NCBI GenBank assembly: GCA_016858145.1
Contig: JAEHOE010000075.1
Coordinates: forward strand, 372,001 to 436,000
Direction: 5' to 3'
From: Edaphochlamys debaryana
Lineage: Eukaryota; Chlorophyta; Chlorophyceae; Chlamydomonadales
DNA: 64,000 nucleotides
In this document: one piece after another, positions 12,301-24,026 of the stretch
Layout: the number at the start of each line of letters is the position of its first letter
How positions within the stretch are numbered: position 1 is the stretch's first letter
Position numbers and translations under genes: made by a program
The notes under the pieces: model-generated
What the model was told of the DNA's origin: nothing
The model's database searches: none
Seen by the model: the letters and a program-made list of their open reading frames with translations, nothing else

Positions 12301-13895
12301 TCGACAGCCGCCCCCGGTCGTCCTCGAGCAGCAGCGTCGCCACCAGCGCCTGCAGCTTGCGGACCTCGGCCTCAGCCACCGCCTCCGCCAGGCTGCCTCC
12401 CAGCCGCACGTACAGCCTCGTGATCTCCCGCAGGTTCTGGACATCCATCTGGCCGCTGGCCGCTGGCGTCTCGGCGCCGGCGCTGCGGCGACCGGGTGTC
12501 CCGGGCTGCGGCTCCCCCGGCTCCAGTGTTTCCGGGGGTAGCGGCGGCAGCGGCGGTGGCGGCGGCCCCGTGCACAGTGGCCCCGGAGCTGGCAGCTTGG
12601 GTTGCGGGACGGGTGGCTGCTCCTCCGACACACCCTCCCCAGCGTCCGCCTCGCGTGCGGCCACCGCCTTCAGCCCGACCTGAGCGTGCGGCCCAGGCCT
12701 GCTGGCTCCCGCACCGGACGTCTGCGTTCGGGGAGAGACGGAGGTGTTGAGCCAACGAAGCCACAGGGGATGCACTGCAGGGCGAGCATGCCCGGAAAGC
12801 CGCTAGCTCCACCCGCCTGCCCGCCGCCCGCTCACCTCTTCGCCTGGGCCCACTGGGCGGAGCACCTGTAGCTGTGGGCCTCTCGTCGAGGTTGGGGCCT
12901 CCCTACAATCAGCAGGTTTCCACGCTGGGACCGAGACGCCAGAGAGCTAGACTCATCAAGCCCTGGCTCTATCGCAGCCATCATGCACCTCACCTGGATG
13001 GCGCCCTGGATGGCGAGGGCGGCCCATCCACCCCGGCACCCAGCTCGTCAATCGCCTCCGCCTTGCCCACCGCCGGTGGCTCGCTTGACGCTCCTGGTAG
13101 GAGGCCACCAGGGGAATGAAGAGCTTGGGAATCTAGAGCGCCGAAGGCTGGGCACAGAGCCCCGCCGTCTTCCCTACCGGTATCAACAGGCAAGTGAACC
13201 GATGTGGCCCACGAGTACCTGCTCTCGCGGCTCTGGTTGCGTCGTCGTCCGCATGTTGGCTGGCCACCGCCCTGTCCTGGGCCTCCTCCCGCGCTGCGAG
13301 CGGCAGCGGCACGGAGCACGGAGGATAGTGGTAGGACAGACCTGCGGAGCACTGTAACGCCATGTCCTCATCCCGTCCACCGTCACCTGCTCGCTCGGCG
13401 CTCACGTCCTGGGCCTCCTGCTCCTCCGTTTCCTCCCCCTCGTCCCCGCTGCTGCCAACCACCGCCTGGTCGCCGCTTCCCGCGAACTGATCGCTGTCGG
13501 CGGCGTGCTGCCGCTCCTCCTCCTCCTCCTCCAGAATCGTGCCCAGGGGCCCGCTAGCGGGTCTCTGCTGCAACGCCGCCAGCGGTAGCAGCGACCAATC
13601 AGCGCCACCGGCGGGCAGCAGCACCTGGGCCTCGCCACGGTCTGCACCAGTGAAAGGCAATGAGGCAAAGCGCTCAGTGACAGGCTGCAGCACATGGCAA
13701 GGCGTGACACAAGCACGGCAGCTTGACAAGATGGCACGAGGCCTCACCAGTAGCGGAGGCGCCAGCAGTCGCCGCAGCCGCCCTTGCGAGGATGCGTCCG
13801 CCGAGCCAGGCCCCCGCCTCCACTGCCACCGCCGCCGCCGCCGTCACCGCCCCTGCCACCACCGGCCGCAGCCGCCTGCAGGCCAGCGCAGCCAT
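9364..13895 (-). CDS. Predicted pseudokinase with helical N-terminal region, paralogue of the ankyrin kinases
   Basis: Secure exons (transcription order): 12721-12196, 12059-11911, 11574-11416, 11321-11121, 10954-10803, 10579-10480, 10395-10344, 10233-10199, 10089-9955, 9851-9726, 9612-9364; together 628 codons including stop, in phase. Exon borders between 13895 and 12722 are less certain; likely pieces are 13895-13748, 13641 to 13219 or 13387, and 13093-12994. The kinase part starts with VALKRLK, so the ATP-binding Lys is kept. The catalytic loop reads HRNVIPDTV instead of HRDVKPDNV, and the metal-binding DFG reads DFS, so phosphotransfer is not expected. WMAPEL and the C-lobe DVYGWGVIFCQL are kept. 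Upstream lie acidic, Pro-rich and helical stretches. Exon lengths 152, 100, 52, 35, 135 and 126 equal those of the 29-60 kb kinases, proving shared descent. There are no ankyrin repeats. The true start may be the ATG at 15984. Confidence 0.75.
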
Positions 13896-15984
13896 GGCAG
13901 CGGCCGCGGATCGGGCCAGTGCCAAGGCCGCTGTGTGCGGTGGTCGTGAAGCCTCGGCCGCGCAGCCTCTGGCTGCTACCGGGCCCGCCTTGGCCTGAAC
14001 TCGAGGGCGCTGTTTGCTGGCTGTACGCCGCAGCGTTGAAGCCCCCAGGCACGTGGCCCCCCAGGCCCTGGTGCTGAGCGTCGGAGCCAGCCACCAGCAC
14101 TCGCTGCTGCAGAGGCTGGGGCTGCGGCGCAAGGCTCAAGGCTCTGAGGTTGTAATGGCCCAGAAAGTCTCCGTACGAGCCGCCTGCCTCCCCGGCACAG
14201 ATGGCCACACTGGCCAGTCCGGGGCTGGTCAAAACCAGGATCATGGCCCAATACCTCCCCTGCGCACCGTCCGCCAGCTGCATCTGGACAAGGCAGCCTG
14301 TGAGCGCCTGCCCCTGCAGGGCCGGCGGCCGGTCATGCGGCCACAGAGGCTCGATGAGGTACTTGCCCACTGGCAGCAGGTGCGCATGGGAGGTTGACAC
14401 CACGGAGAGGGTGGTGCCGCCAGGGGCCCTCACGGGGAGCGGCGGCTTCAGGCCATCACGCGGTTCCGGCGGTAGGCTCGGCTCAAGCGTAAGCTCGAAG
14501 TCTCCAGCGTGCGCACCGGGGCAGCGGGGACCGCCCGGCGCCAGCGTCCACAGGCGCACCGTGAAGCGCCGGTCGCAGCCATCGTTGCCGCCGGTCAGCT
14601 GCTTCCAGCGGTAGGGCCGCCAGGGACCAGCGCCCTCGCGCCGCCAAATGAGAGGCCACGGTGGGATGCCCGAGTTGGGGTCCTCGGACTCCGCGGGCCC
14701 ATCTGGTAGACGGCACTGCGTGTACACTCCAGGCGCGTAGGTCTCCGGCTGCCATAGCTGCACGGTGCTGGGGGCGCCTGGCTCTGTGCCGCGGGCCCCA
14801 GCGCTCCCCTGCCCAGAGCCCCCGGGCCCTGGGCTGGCCGTGGCATCCCCATCCGGCTCTGAGCGACCCGGGCTGTCGCCAGCTGCATCCCTCCTTGCTC
14901 CGCCCACGTCGACAGTAGTCCGGGGTCGCTTGCTGCCGGCGTTGGCTGCTGTCGGGCCCGTGCCGCCAGCACCAGCGTTCCCCTCCCTTGAGCCGCCCTG
15001 CCCAGGGCTGCCGCTGACGCCCGCAGCCGGGTTAGCAAACCCGTGTACGGGGCTGCTGCTGCTGCCGTCCGCCCTGCCCTCCATGGGTCCCGGCTCGCCC
15101 GTCTCCGTGTCCAGGACCTCGCTGCCGTCGCCTGGCTCCCTTGCTGCCAGCCCGGAGGTGGCGCTACCCTCCGCTGCAGCTGGTCCGCCAGAGCCAGCGG
15201 GCGCGGCCCAGGCTCCAGCGGCGGCCTGGGCTGCTCCCGCAGGCAGGGCAGGGGCAGGCCCCAGGGCAGACACGAGCCCCTGCGGGGCCGGCGGTGCGGC
15301 TGGAAGCACCTGGCCGCCGACTGGCATCCCCGCCTGCTGCTGCACAGCCGCTCCCGCCGCTGCCGGCCCCCTGAGCCCCAAACCCGCAGCAGCAGGTGTA
15401 GCCGCTCCTGCTGCCCCCGCTGCCGCCGCCGCCCCCGTCCCCACGCCCACTCCAAAAGGTGGCGCTGCTACCCCTTCCAGCTGCGCTGCCAGCGGCCCTG
15501 CCTGGTGCAGCAGCGGGTGGAGGTGCTGCGGCGTCACCGCCAGGGCCCCCTGCGCAGCCGCCAGCAGGTCCGCTGCCAGCGGCCGCCTGTCCCCAGTGTC
15601 CGGCCGCTTGACCCCGTTCTTGCCGCACAGGGGCCCCAGCTCCCCCGGGTCGGTCGACGTAGGCGGTAGCGTGACGTTGAAGTAGGCCGCCGAGATGTGT
15701 GCATTGTACTGCGGCTCCGAGAGATTTACGGCGGGACAGAAGGGGCAGGCCCCTCCTCTGAACTTGAACGTCAGCCGGTCGCATAGGTGCGCCTCTTTCC
15801 CCTTCGACTGGGCTTGGGCGATGAGCACTGACAGTAGACTTCCTTGCGCCGCCTTGATGTGCGCAAGCGCCCGAGCGGCATGCTCCTCGTGCTCAAGTTG
15901 GCGCTTCAGAGCATTCTCTGACAGCTTGCTGACGCAGGCAACGCACCGGCGGTGTAGGTCCTGCTGGGGCTGCAGCTGCGCCAT
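13744..15984 (-). CDS. Unidentified 746-codon ORF, own gene or N-terminal part of the pseudokinase
   Basis: Opens with ATG at 15982-15984 and stays open to a stop at 13744. The N-terminal 110 residues hold two Cys-x-x-Cys pairs (RRCVACV and GACPFC), possibly a zinc site. Then follow an Ala/Gly/Pro-rich linker of some 280 residues and a compact-looking region of about 200 residues (around VRLWTLAPGG, GKYLIEPLWPHD, CLVQMQLADG, GSYGDFLGHYN) that I cannot assign. The last 90 codons are Gly-rich and probably a wrong-frame reading: in another frame the same DNA gives AALALARSAAAAMAAL and splices neatly at 13748 into the pseudokinase exons. A short intron somewhere in 14060-13940 would join the two; two candidate introns fit the phase and I cannot choose. 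One gene from 15984 to 9364 is the simpler reading. Confidence 0.5.
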   Translation of the reverse strand: MAQLQPQQDLHRRCVACVSKLSENALKRQLEHEEHAARALAHIKAAQGSLLSVLIAQAQSKGKEAHLCDRLTFKFRGGACPFCPAVNLSEPQYNAHISAAYFNVTLPPTSTDPGELGPLCGKNGVKRPDTGDRRPLAADLLAAAQGALAVTPQHLHPLLHQAGPLAAQLEGVAAPPFGVGVGTGAAAAAGAAGAATPAAAGLGLRGPAAAGAAVQQQAGMPVGGQVLPAAPPAPQGLVSALGPAPALPAGAAQAAAGAWAAPAGSGGPAAAEGSATSGLAAREPGDGSEVLDTETGEPGPMEGRADGSSSSPVHGFANPAAGVSGSPGQGGSREGNAGAGGTGPTAANAGSKRPRTTVDVGGARRDAAGDSPGRSEPDGDATASPGPGGSGQGSAGARGTEPGAPSTVQLWQPETYAPGVYTQCRLPDGPAESEDPNSGIPPWPLIWRREGAGPWRPYRWKQLTGGNDGCDRRFTVRLWTLAPGGPRCPGAHAGDFELTLEPSLPPEPRDGLKPPLPVRAPGGTTLSVVSTSHAHLLPVGKYLIEPLWPHDRPPALQGQALTGCLVQMQLADGAQGRYWAMILVLTSPGLASVAICAGEAGGSYGDFLGHYNLRALSLAPQPQPLQQRVLVAGSDAQHQGLGGHVPGGFNAAAYSQQTAPSSSGQGGPGSSQRLRGRGFTTTAHSGLGTGPIRGRCHGCAGLQAAAAGGGRGGDGGGGGGSGGGGLARRTHPRKGGCGDCWRLRYW

Positions 15985-16721
15985 GGCGGGAAGGCCCAGG
16001 GGTATGAGCGGTCCGAGGCTCCAACGCTCGTTAAGGCACTCTCACTTGTATCTGCACGAGATGAGGTGGGGGGGAAGGGCAAAGAGGGGGAGGCCACACG
16101 GTCAGGTAGGCTCCTACTCCGTGCCCGCTGTGTGCACAGCGCCTAGGTCCTAGACCCGCCTAGCTTGTCACGGCCGCGCGCAGGCCGACGAGCAGAGCCC
16201 CCGGCCTGCCGATCATCTCATCGCAACGGGACTCGCCTCCTCCGAGGATGGAGGCAGCAAGCTACGCATGACTTGTCATATGTACTAGCTGGGCGTGCAG
16301 GGGCATCCCCGCTGCGCCAAGTGCAGTGTGCGAGTTTATGCATGCATGTCCCAAACGCTGCGCGAACTCACCGCTCGCGTGCCAGGCACGATCCTGTCCA
16401 ATTGATAGAGAGTTTGATATCGCATGCTGTCCGGGGGGGATGCCACACACTTTGGTACTAGGAGAACGACAGGGTCAGACTGCGTACATGAAGAAAGCTT
16501 GTTTCTCCGGGTGAGTGCGTGGCTGAAGCAATTATTTGTCGAATGAAATGTGTGGCTTGGCGGCGAAGCGAGACAAGGCGAGCTGTGCCCCTCCACGATG
16601 CCAACCTCCCGGCCCATGCAAATAGTCCTGAGTTACACGTTCACACATGCCGCCCAGCGTCTCGGCCTTATAAGCCGTGTCTCTTCACGCATCCTCCGAA
16701 ACGTTACACCCTGCGTCCTCG
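15985..16721. other. Intergenic region between two minus-strand genes
   Basis: Holds the 3' end of the LRR gene and the 5' side of the ORF starting at 15984. Its base composition is closer to average than the surroundings around 16250-16560. No gene, repeat or RNA is recognised. Confidence 0.4.
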
Positions 16722-19700
16722 TCACGATGCGTACCCCAGCGCCGCCGCCGCCCCGCCCGGCACCGCCACCTGCCCCAACACCGCACCCCCAATACCGCTC
16801 AGCCCAGGGCTCCGACCGCGGGCGCTGCCGCCACTCCCCCCCGCCCCCGCCCCCGCAGCTGCAGCCGCCGCCATGGACCCCCCGCGCCTCTGCAGCGTGG
16901 GCGAGCGGGGCGGCGAGGCGGCTGCGGACCGGGAGGCCTGGCCCGAGCCCAGCCCGGGCGAGGCGGATCGAGAGTTGACGCTGGGGCCCGAGGCGCCGGG
17001 CGCCTGCCCCGCCACACTTAGGCCCCCGCCCTGCGTGGGCGCCCCCACCCCGCCCCCGACCGTGTTGGCGCCTGCCCCTGCCCCCGGCCCCCGGTTGGCC
17101 CCCCCGGCCGGCGGTCCGTCCTCCGCCAGGATGTGGTCCGCCAGCAGCACCAGGCCCTGGGGGGGTGTGGGGGGGGGGGGGTGGCGAGGGGACAGGAGGT
17201 CAAGTCGGGAAGGCGGAAGAAGGGTGTGTCGGTACCAAGAAGGAGGGGCATGACACACGCAATGGGAGCGAGCATGCACAGCGCGGCACACACACGCCCC
17301 CGACCCATGCTGCCTCTTTGCTTGTTTGCATCATCATCGCGAGCCCGCCCGCCCACAACTACCCTTCCCTGCCCCTCCGCCCCACTGCGCCCCCCTCCTC
17401 ACCTGCGTGGGGTCCATGGGCGTCGCCTCGGCATACAGCTGCGCCTCCGCCTCCTCCTCGCTCTCGCTCTCGCGCTCAATGGCGTCGATCACATCGTCCG
17501 GCAGCTCGCTGCCCTCCTCGCCCACGCCCCCGCCCTCGCCCGTCTCGCTGTCCGTGTCACTGCCGTTGCCGCCCGACGCATCCGCGGCCAGAGCCCCGGC
17601 ACGCTTGGGTATGCCGTACCGCCCGCGGCTCTTCTCCGCCGCCGCCTTGACGGCGCCGGGCGACGGCGGCGCGGGCGCCGCCGCCAGCTGCGCCGCCAGC
17701 GCGGCCTCCAGCGCCGCCAGCTTGCCCTTCATGCCTTCCAGCAGCCCCTCCACCGTCTGGATCTTGACCGCATTCGGCCCTGTTCCAGATCCAGATCCGA
17801 GCGTGGAACCCGACGGCGCCGCCGACGGCAGCGGCGCCAGCCGTGCCGACGGCGCGGGCCGCCGCTGCCGGCGCTTGAGCACCGCCGCCGTGGTTGCAGC
17901 CGTGTACCTGGGCGGCGGCGCCAGTCCGTCGTCCGCCTCCACCAGGGGGTGGGCCAGGGCGAAGCGGAGCGCCGCGATTGAGCCCGCCGAATCATTGGTG
18001 AGGGCGCCGGTGTGCATGGGCAGGGACAGGGGGTCGAGGCCCAGGGCCACCGCCAGGCGCTCGGTGGGGTCCGTGATGGACTCCCACAGGGGTGTCGCCT
18101 CGGCGCTGGGGGGCGCGGGCGCGGGCTCCGAGGCCGGGCGCTCCGACCCCGCTTCGTCGCCCTCCTCGCCCTCGCCCTCCTCGGCGTCGTCCTCGCCCGG
18201 TTGCTGCGCCGAGCCCCGCCGCCGCCGCTCCGCGATGCCCACCCCCGTGAGGAAGGTGTGGTCCTCGGGCGCCTCGCCGTCCTCCTCCTCCTCCTCCTCG
18301 TCCTCCTGAGGGGCGCCACAGGGGCGGGGGATCGGGCGTTGAGAACATAGCAGCGACAGCAGCAGTACCGGTACCCTCAGTAGCCCCTGCCAACCGGTAG
18401 CCCTGCCTCCGGCCTGCGCCCCCGCCCATTCGCCAACCGCGCCTCTTCACCCTCCTCCAGTAACCCACCCTCCCACCCGCGCACCCTCCCGCCCACCCAC
18501 CTCGACCACCGTGTTGAGCCGCCACTGCTCGATGGTCTGCTCCGTGCGATCGAAGGCCTCCGCCACCCGCTCGGGGGCCGCGGCGGCGGTGATGACGGCG
18601 GCGGCGGCGGCGGCCACGGTGGCGGCGGCGGCGCGCGGCGGCGAGTCGGGGATGCGCGCGAAGCGGGCGGTGAGGGAGGCGGCCACGGAGGGCTTGGCCG
18701 GCTCGGGCTCGGGGGCGCCGAAGTCCAGCTTGTGCGCGGGGAAGCCGTCGGGGCGGGCGTGGGGGCGGGTGGCGGTGGGCACCTGCGGGGAAGGCACGGG
18801 GGAGAGGGGGCACAGGGGAGGGGAGGATGAGGTGCCGTGGCAATGCGCGAGCTGCCATACGCTGCCTGGTCATGACTCTGGGGCCAGGAGCACCGCACTA
18901 TACAGCCCCTGGCAAACGCCCCTCGTTCCACGCCCTCGAGCCCCAAGCTCACCAGGGGGTTCCCCGCCAGCAGCAGCCGCTGCAGCGCCGGCAGCTCCAG
19001 CAGCGCCGCCACCGCCGCCTCGCTGCCCACCCGGTTGTACGACAGATCCAGGACCACCAGGCAGCGCAGCGGCCCGCCCTCGCCGTCACCTTCACCACCC
19101 ATACCCCACTCCGCCCCCGCGCCCACGCCCGAGCCCGCATCCGAGCCCGGCCCGGGCCGCGGCGGCGGAGGCATCCCAGCAGAGCCGCCGGACCGCTCCG
19201 CCGCCGGCCGTCCGTGACCAGCCAGCGAGATGGAGTTGGCGGAGGGCTCTGCGGAGGCGCGTGCTGAGGGCGGCATGGAGGCGGAGGCGGAGGTGGAGGA
19301 GTGGACGACGGCGAGCTGTCCCGAGCCCCAGGCGGGCGCGGGCGCTCCGTGCAGCGGTCCGGGCGGCGCCCCGGTGAGGGCGTTGCGGGAGAGGTCCAGG
19401 TGCGTGAGCAGCGGGGGGCTGAGGGCGGCCAGCGAGGCGAGGGCGGCGTTCTGCAGTGGTTGGCAGGGCAGGCGCGGAGCGGGCGGGGGATGTGAGCAAC
19501 AAGCCCGGCAGGCATTCTTCCCTGAACCTCCCACCTCCAAGCAAGCACCAACCAGATGCGGAAAGCGACCCCAGCACCGCCCCAGACCGCACGGCCCCCG
19601 CTCACCTTCAACCCGTTGTCCGCCAGCCGCAGCCGCCGCAGCGCGGGGAAGGCCGGGCCCAAGCCCTCCGCCGCCGCTGCCGCCGCCGCCGCCGCCACCT

Positions 19701-22700
19701 CCGCCGGGTGCGGCAGGTGCTTGAGGCGGTTGGAGGCCAGGTCCAGCTCGGACAGGCGGGGCAGGCGGGACAGCGGGCAGCCGGGCAGCAGCAGCGCGGC
19801 CGCGGGCAGGGCGTTGAAGGAGAGGTCCAGGACCTCGAGGAAGGCAAAGGGCGGCGCCAGGGGAGGCAGCGGCAGCGGCAGGGGCACCAGGGCGGTCGAG
19901 GAGGAGGCCGTGGAGGCCTGTGCTGCGAGGGCTGGCGGGGCCGCTGAGGCCTCGCCGGATGCGGAGGAGCCGGGGCGGCGCGGCTCGGCGGCCGAGCACG
20001 TGGGGGAGCCGGCCTCGTCGCCGTCGCCTGATGCCGTCGCTGCTTCCCCGTCGCCTGCCTCCTCGTCGGCCCCCTCCGGCTTGGCCTCCGCCTCTGCCTC
20101 GCCATCGCCTTCCCGCTGCGCCTCCTCCTTCCCCTCCTCTCCTCCCCCCTCCGCTCCCTCTCCCTCTCCTTCCCCGCCCTCCCCTCCCACGGACCCAGCC
20201 GCCGCCGCCGCCGCCGCCATCAGCTCCTCCCTGACCGCCTCCCAGTCCCCCAGCGCCGCCAGCCGGCAGGCCGCCGCGCGCAGCCGGGCGATGGCCGGCA
20301 GGGGCGCCAGGCAGGCAAGGTCGGGCAGGCGGTTGTCCGACAGGTCCAGCGCCCTCAGGCCGGCGAAGTAGGCCAGATCGGCACTCTCCACGGAGGAGAT
20401 GGAGCGGCCGGACAGGTCGGCGGCCTGGGGAGGAGGGGGCGGGGTGGGGTTGGAGGTGTGGGGGGTGAGGCGTGAGGGCGGAAGGAGGCGGGCAGGGGGT
20501 GGCCCAGACGTGGGCGTACGCCCAGTGCCCGAGCGCCACTCGGTCGCTGCCCTGCACAGCCCCCCTGCCCCCACCTGCACCGCCTCGGGCATCTCCTCGT
20601 CCGCCGCCTCCAGCAGCATGAAGCCGTCCAGCCGCACGCCTGGGGGGGGAAGAGGAGAGGGAAGGGTAGGGCAGAAGGCTGTGGATGAGGGAGAGTCCAG
20701 TGACGAAGAGTGAGACGAGCAGACAGGCAGGAGGGAAGGGAAAGGGGCAGGGCAGGAGGACTTGGATGTCAGAGGTGGAGGCGGAGTGGGATGGCGGAGA
20801 AAAGATGAGAGGAAAGCTGACCGCGTAAGGAACTCTAGCAGGCAGACAGGCAAGAGATGGGGACGAAGTGGGCAGGCGCGGCCAGGGCCTGCATTGAGTG
20901 CACCCACTACCCCTCCCATCCGGCCAACTCCTCCGCACCTGAGGGCGTGGACGGCGGCTGCTGCTCCCTGCGCCGCTGGAAGGGCGGGGGCCCCTCCGAC
21001 ATGAGCCTGGCCGCCCGCAGCCGCCGCGCCAGACCCGACGGAAGTAGCGCCTTGCCGCCGCTGCCGCCCGCCTCCGCCAGCGCCGCCTCCACGTCAGCAA
21101 AGTAGGCCGCCGCCGCCGCCGCCGTCGCAGCGGTGGCGGCGGGGCTGTGCAGCGGCAGGCGTCGGCCGCGTCGGCCGGCCACGCCCGCCATGCCCACGTC
21201 AGCAGCTGACGTGGAGGCCGACGGCGGCTCCAGGCCCGGTGCTGGTCCGGTCCTCTGGATGCAACGGATGCTGACGGCGGAGCTGAGCCCCGCCAGCGAC
21301 GCCTGCTCCGCCGCCGCCGCCTTGGCCGCCGCCACCGCCGCCGCGCCGCTGCCCCGGGCCTTGTCCCGCTCCCGGCTCGGCACGCGGCCCAGGCTCCCAG
21401 GGGCCTGTGGCGGCAGGCCCGAGCCAGCCGCCGGGCCCTGCCGGCTGGCACCCGCCTGTGCGGCGCGAGACGGGGAGCCGGTGACGAGCCCGCTCCTGGC
21501 GCTGCGGCCCGTGCCCCGACTGCTACCGCCGCCCGCTCCGGCGCCCCCTCGAGACCCGGTGGTCTGGGCAAAGGGCGGCGCGGGCCCAGCGGAGGCGGAG
21601 GAGGGCACGTGCGCTGCCACCCGCTCCGCAAAGGGAGCCACCAGCGGCCCCCGGATGCCGCCCACGGAGGAGTGGTGCGTGCCCGAGGCGGGGCCCACGG
21701 AGGACGCCGGGATGCCCCCGTGCCCCGTGGAGCGCTCCGCCGCGGATCGGCCGCCCTGGCTGATCTCCGCCAGCAGCTGGGGAGGGATGAAGGAGTTGGG
21801 GTGGTGGGCTTGCGGGTGGTGGTGGTGGGGCGGCACGAAGCCGCCGTGGGCGTAGGCGGCGGCGAAGGCCTCGAGCTCCTCGGGCGTGGGGGAGGCGGAG
21901 CGGGGGTTGTGCGCGGGCGCAGGCGGTGCCGCGTGGGGCGGGGCGTGTCGGCCCGGCAGGGGGTGCGCGGGCTGGCCCGGGCGCGGTACCGCGTGGTGGG
22001 TGGTGGTCTCGTGGAGCATTCCGGGAGGGGGTGGGGGCTGGGGCGGCCGGGAGGCCCCTGCCGAGCTGCCACGGCTGGGCGGCTGCTGCAGGGGCGGCAG
22101 AGCGCCGCTGCGGGAGCCCGAGCCGGGGCGCAGGGAGGCGCCGGGGGGGCCCAGGGCGCCGCTGGCACTCTCCGGGCGGCTGCCGCGGGCGCTGCCGCCA
22201 CGGCTGGCGGCCCGCTGCGCATCGCCCTCCAGGGACGGCCGCGCGCTCCGGATTTGCTCCTGCGCGTGGGGGAGAGCGGTTTAGACAGGCGGGACGTGAC
22301 CTCAACCCATTTCCCATAGAGTGGAGTGCTCCCGGGCCCCATGCACCCATCCCGTCCTGGGGCTCGCTACCCTCCCTGCCCGCCTCCACGCCCTCGCCCC
22401 CCCGTCCTCACCATGAGCCGCTGCGCAATCACCTCCGCCCGCTGCTCCTCGTTCAGCCCCTCCAGCCCATCCTTCTCGGCGCCGCCCGCACCCGTGTGCC
22501 GAGCGGACCCCGCGGACGCCTCCCCCGCGGCCAGGGAGCGCCGGCTGGCAGACCCCAGGCCCGACGCGTCCCCAGCGCCAAAGGCCTGGCTGGGCTCTGC
22601 AGAGGGCCCCCCGCTGCGCTCCTCGTCCCCGGGCGAGGGCGCGCGCGGCGCCTCAGGGCTGTAGGTTTGAGAGGCGTGGGAGGACTCGGCGGTGGGGAGA

Positions 22701-23428
22701 GGGGGCGCTGCGTCCTGGGCATCGGCACCGGGAGCGAGCGCTGAGGCGTCCCCAGTGCTTGCTGCAGCCTCGGGCTCAGGCGCCGGCGCCCCCGCCTCCG
22801 CTGGCTCGGACGTGCTTGTTACTGCTTCCACGGCGGCGGCGACCCCCGCGTCGGCTGCATCCGATGCCACCGCCTCGGGCGCAGGCTCGGCCGCCACTTC
22901 AGCTTGCTGTGAGCCCTCCGTGCCTGGTCCCGGCGCTGACTCAGGGTCTGGGTCCGCCGCGGCCCCTGGCTCCGCCTCCTCTACAGCTGCTGGCCCCGCC
23001 TCAGCTTCGGGGCCCGGCGGTGTGCCTGAGCCCGTGTCGGCCTCAACAGGGGCCTCGGCATCGGCACCGGCGCTGGCGCTGGCGGTCCTGGACACCTGCC
23101 GCGAGCTGTGTGGGGGGGGACGTGTGCAGGACAGGGGAGCAGGGGTGAGTCAGGGGCACGGCAAGGGCCGAGCGTGGCGGCCAGAGGCCGCGTCTGCGCC
23201 TGCTTACAACCGACCGCCGTCGTTTGTAAACGCACCACAGCGTCTGTCCTCTGACTTCCATCCTTGCTAGGCTTGCAAGCGGGTGGGCCCAAGCAAGCGA
23301 GCAGGGCCGCCGGGGTTGGAGAGCGCCGGGTCGACGCACCTGGTGCGCTGCCCCTGTCGAGAGCCCGGCAGAGACGCGGCTGGCGCGGGCTCCACTTCCC
23401 AGCCTTCTCCAGCTTTGTCGCTTTCCAT
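16722..23428 (-). CDS. Leucine-rich-repeat protein, XRRA1-like, about 1695 aa
   Basis: Nine exons keep phase over 5088 nt: 23428-23340, 23087-22412, 22259-20939, 20639-20575, 20424-19606, 19450-18953, 18782-18501, 18305-17403, 17156-16722. I chose the ATG at 23426-23428 because the larger exon at 23087 has no ATG of its own and this short first exon joins it in phase. The first 680 or so residues are disordered (Ala/Pro/Glu/Ser). LRRs follow from GVRLDGFMLLEA: LRALDLSDNRLPDL, LEVLDLSFNALP, LSELDLASNRLKHLP, LRRLRLADNGLK, LTHLDLSRNALTG, LVVLDLSYNRVGS and LQRLLLAGNPL, broken by low-complexity inserts. The C-terminal half has an acidic patch followed by DHTFLTGVGI and a predicted helix around KIQTVEGLLEGMKGKLAALEAAL. 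LRRs near the start of the ordered part followed by a long tail recall XRRA1; that name is tentative, LRR protein is certain. Confidence 0.75.
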
Positions 23429-24026
23429 TTGAAGACGGCTGGCTCAGCAGCCTGCGCCAGCGTCAAGCCAGGCCCGCGTGCAGCTGCGCCATGTCCGCTC
23501 GCGGACTGCCTCCGCAATGGTTTCCGCCTGCTCTATGCTCAATATTCTATGCAGTGCTTGTCGGCAGGGTCAAAGCTGCTCACGAACGAGGAAGGCTGAC
23601 CCCGATGCCGAGCACCGCGGCCTCGACACAGGCGATATCCTGTTGTGCCAGATGTTCGAGGTAGAGCACTAGAAGTAGAAACAAGGGCGGAGTACTAATT
23701 ATCTACCGAAGGCTTGTTTCGGCCTTCGAGCGTGCTCGGCAAGCAACGCAAGTGTGGGCACGCTTGTGTGACCGATGCAAGCTTGTGTACGGGCCTCTAT
23801 GCATATTGCTGTGCTGGTCGTCGTCTCACCACCGAGCTGTCGGCGAATGAAGCCGATGGCGCAAACCCTGGGACTTCCTTCATCCAGCGCTCCTCCTTGC
23901 ACACATGCCCACCACCCTGCGTCCGTCGCACAAATAAAGCACTGGTACTGAGCCGCCGCGCAGGCTCGCGCACATCGGACCTTTTGGCGCGCGGTGCGCC
24001 GGCCAGCGTCTGGTCGCGTAGCTGCA
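23429..24026. promoter_or_regulatory. Divergent intergenic region between LRR and SNAPC3 genes
   Basis: These 598 bp lie between two start codons that face away from each other and must hold both promoters. It is notably less GC-rich than the flanking exons around 23500-23900. No motif was identified with confidence. Confidence 0.4.

Noticed and set aside
13744..14010. Gly-rich C-terminus of the 746-codon ORF as real protein
   Set aside because: Another frame of the same DNA gives an ordered helix and splices correctly at 13748, so the Gly-rich reading is probably a shadow.
18377..22342. A 1321-codon minus-strand open frame
   Set aside because: It runs through several introns of the LRR gene; phase and splice borders show that it is a patchwork of true exon 3, introns and wrong-frame stretches.
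22367..23095. LRR gene starting at 23095
   Set aside because: The codon there is GTG, not ATG. A short first exon with an ATG at 23428 joins in phase to 23087.
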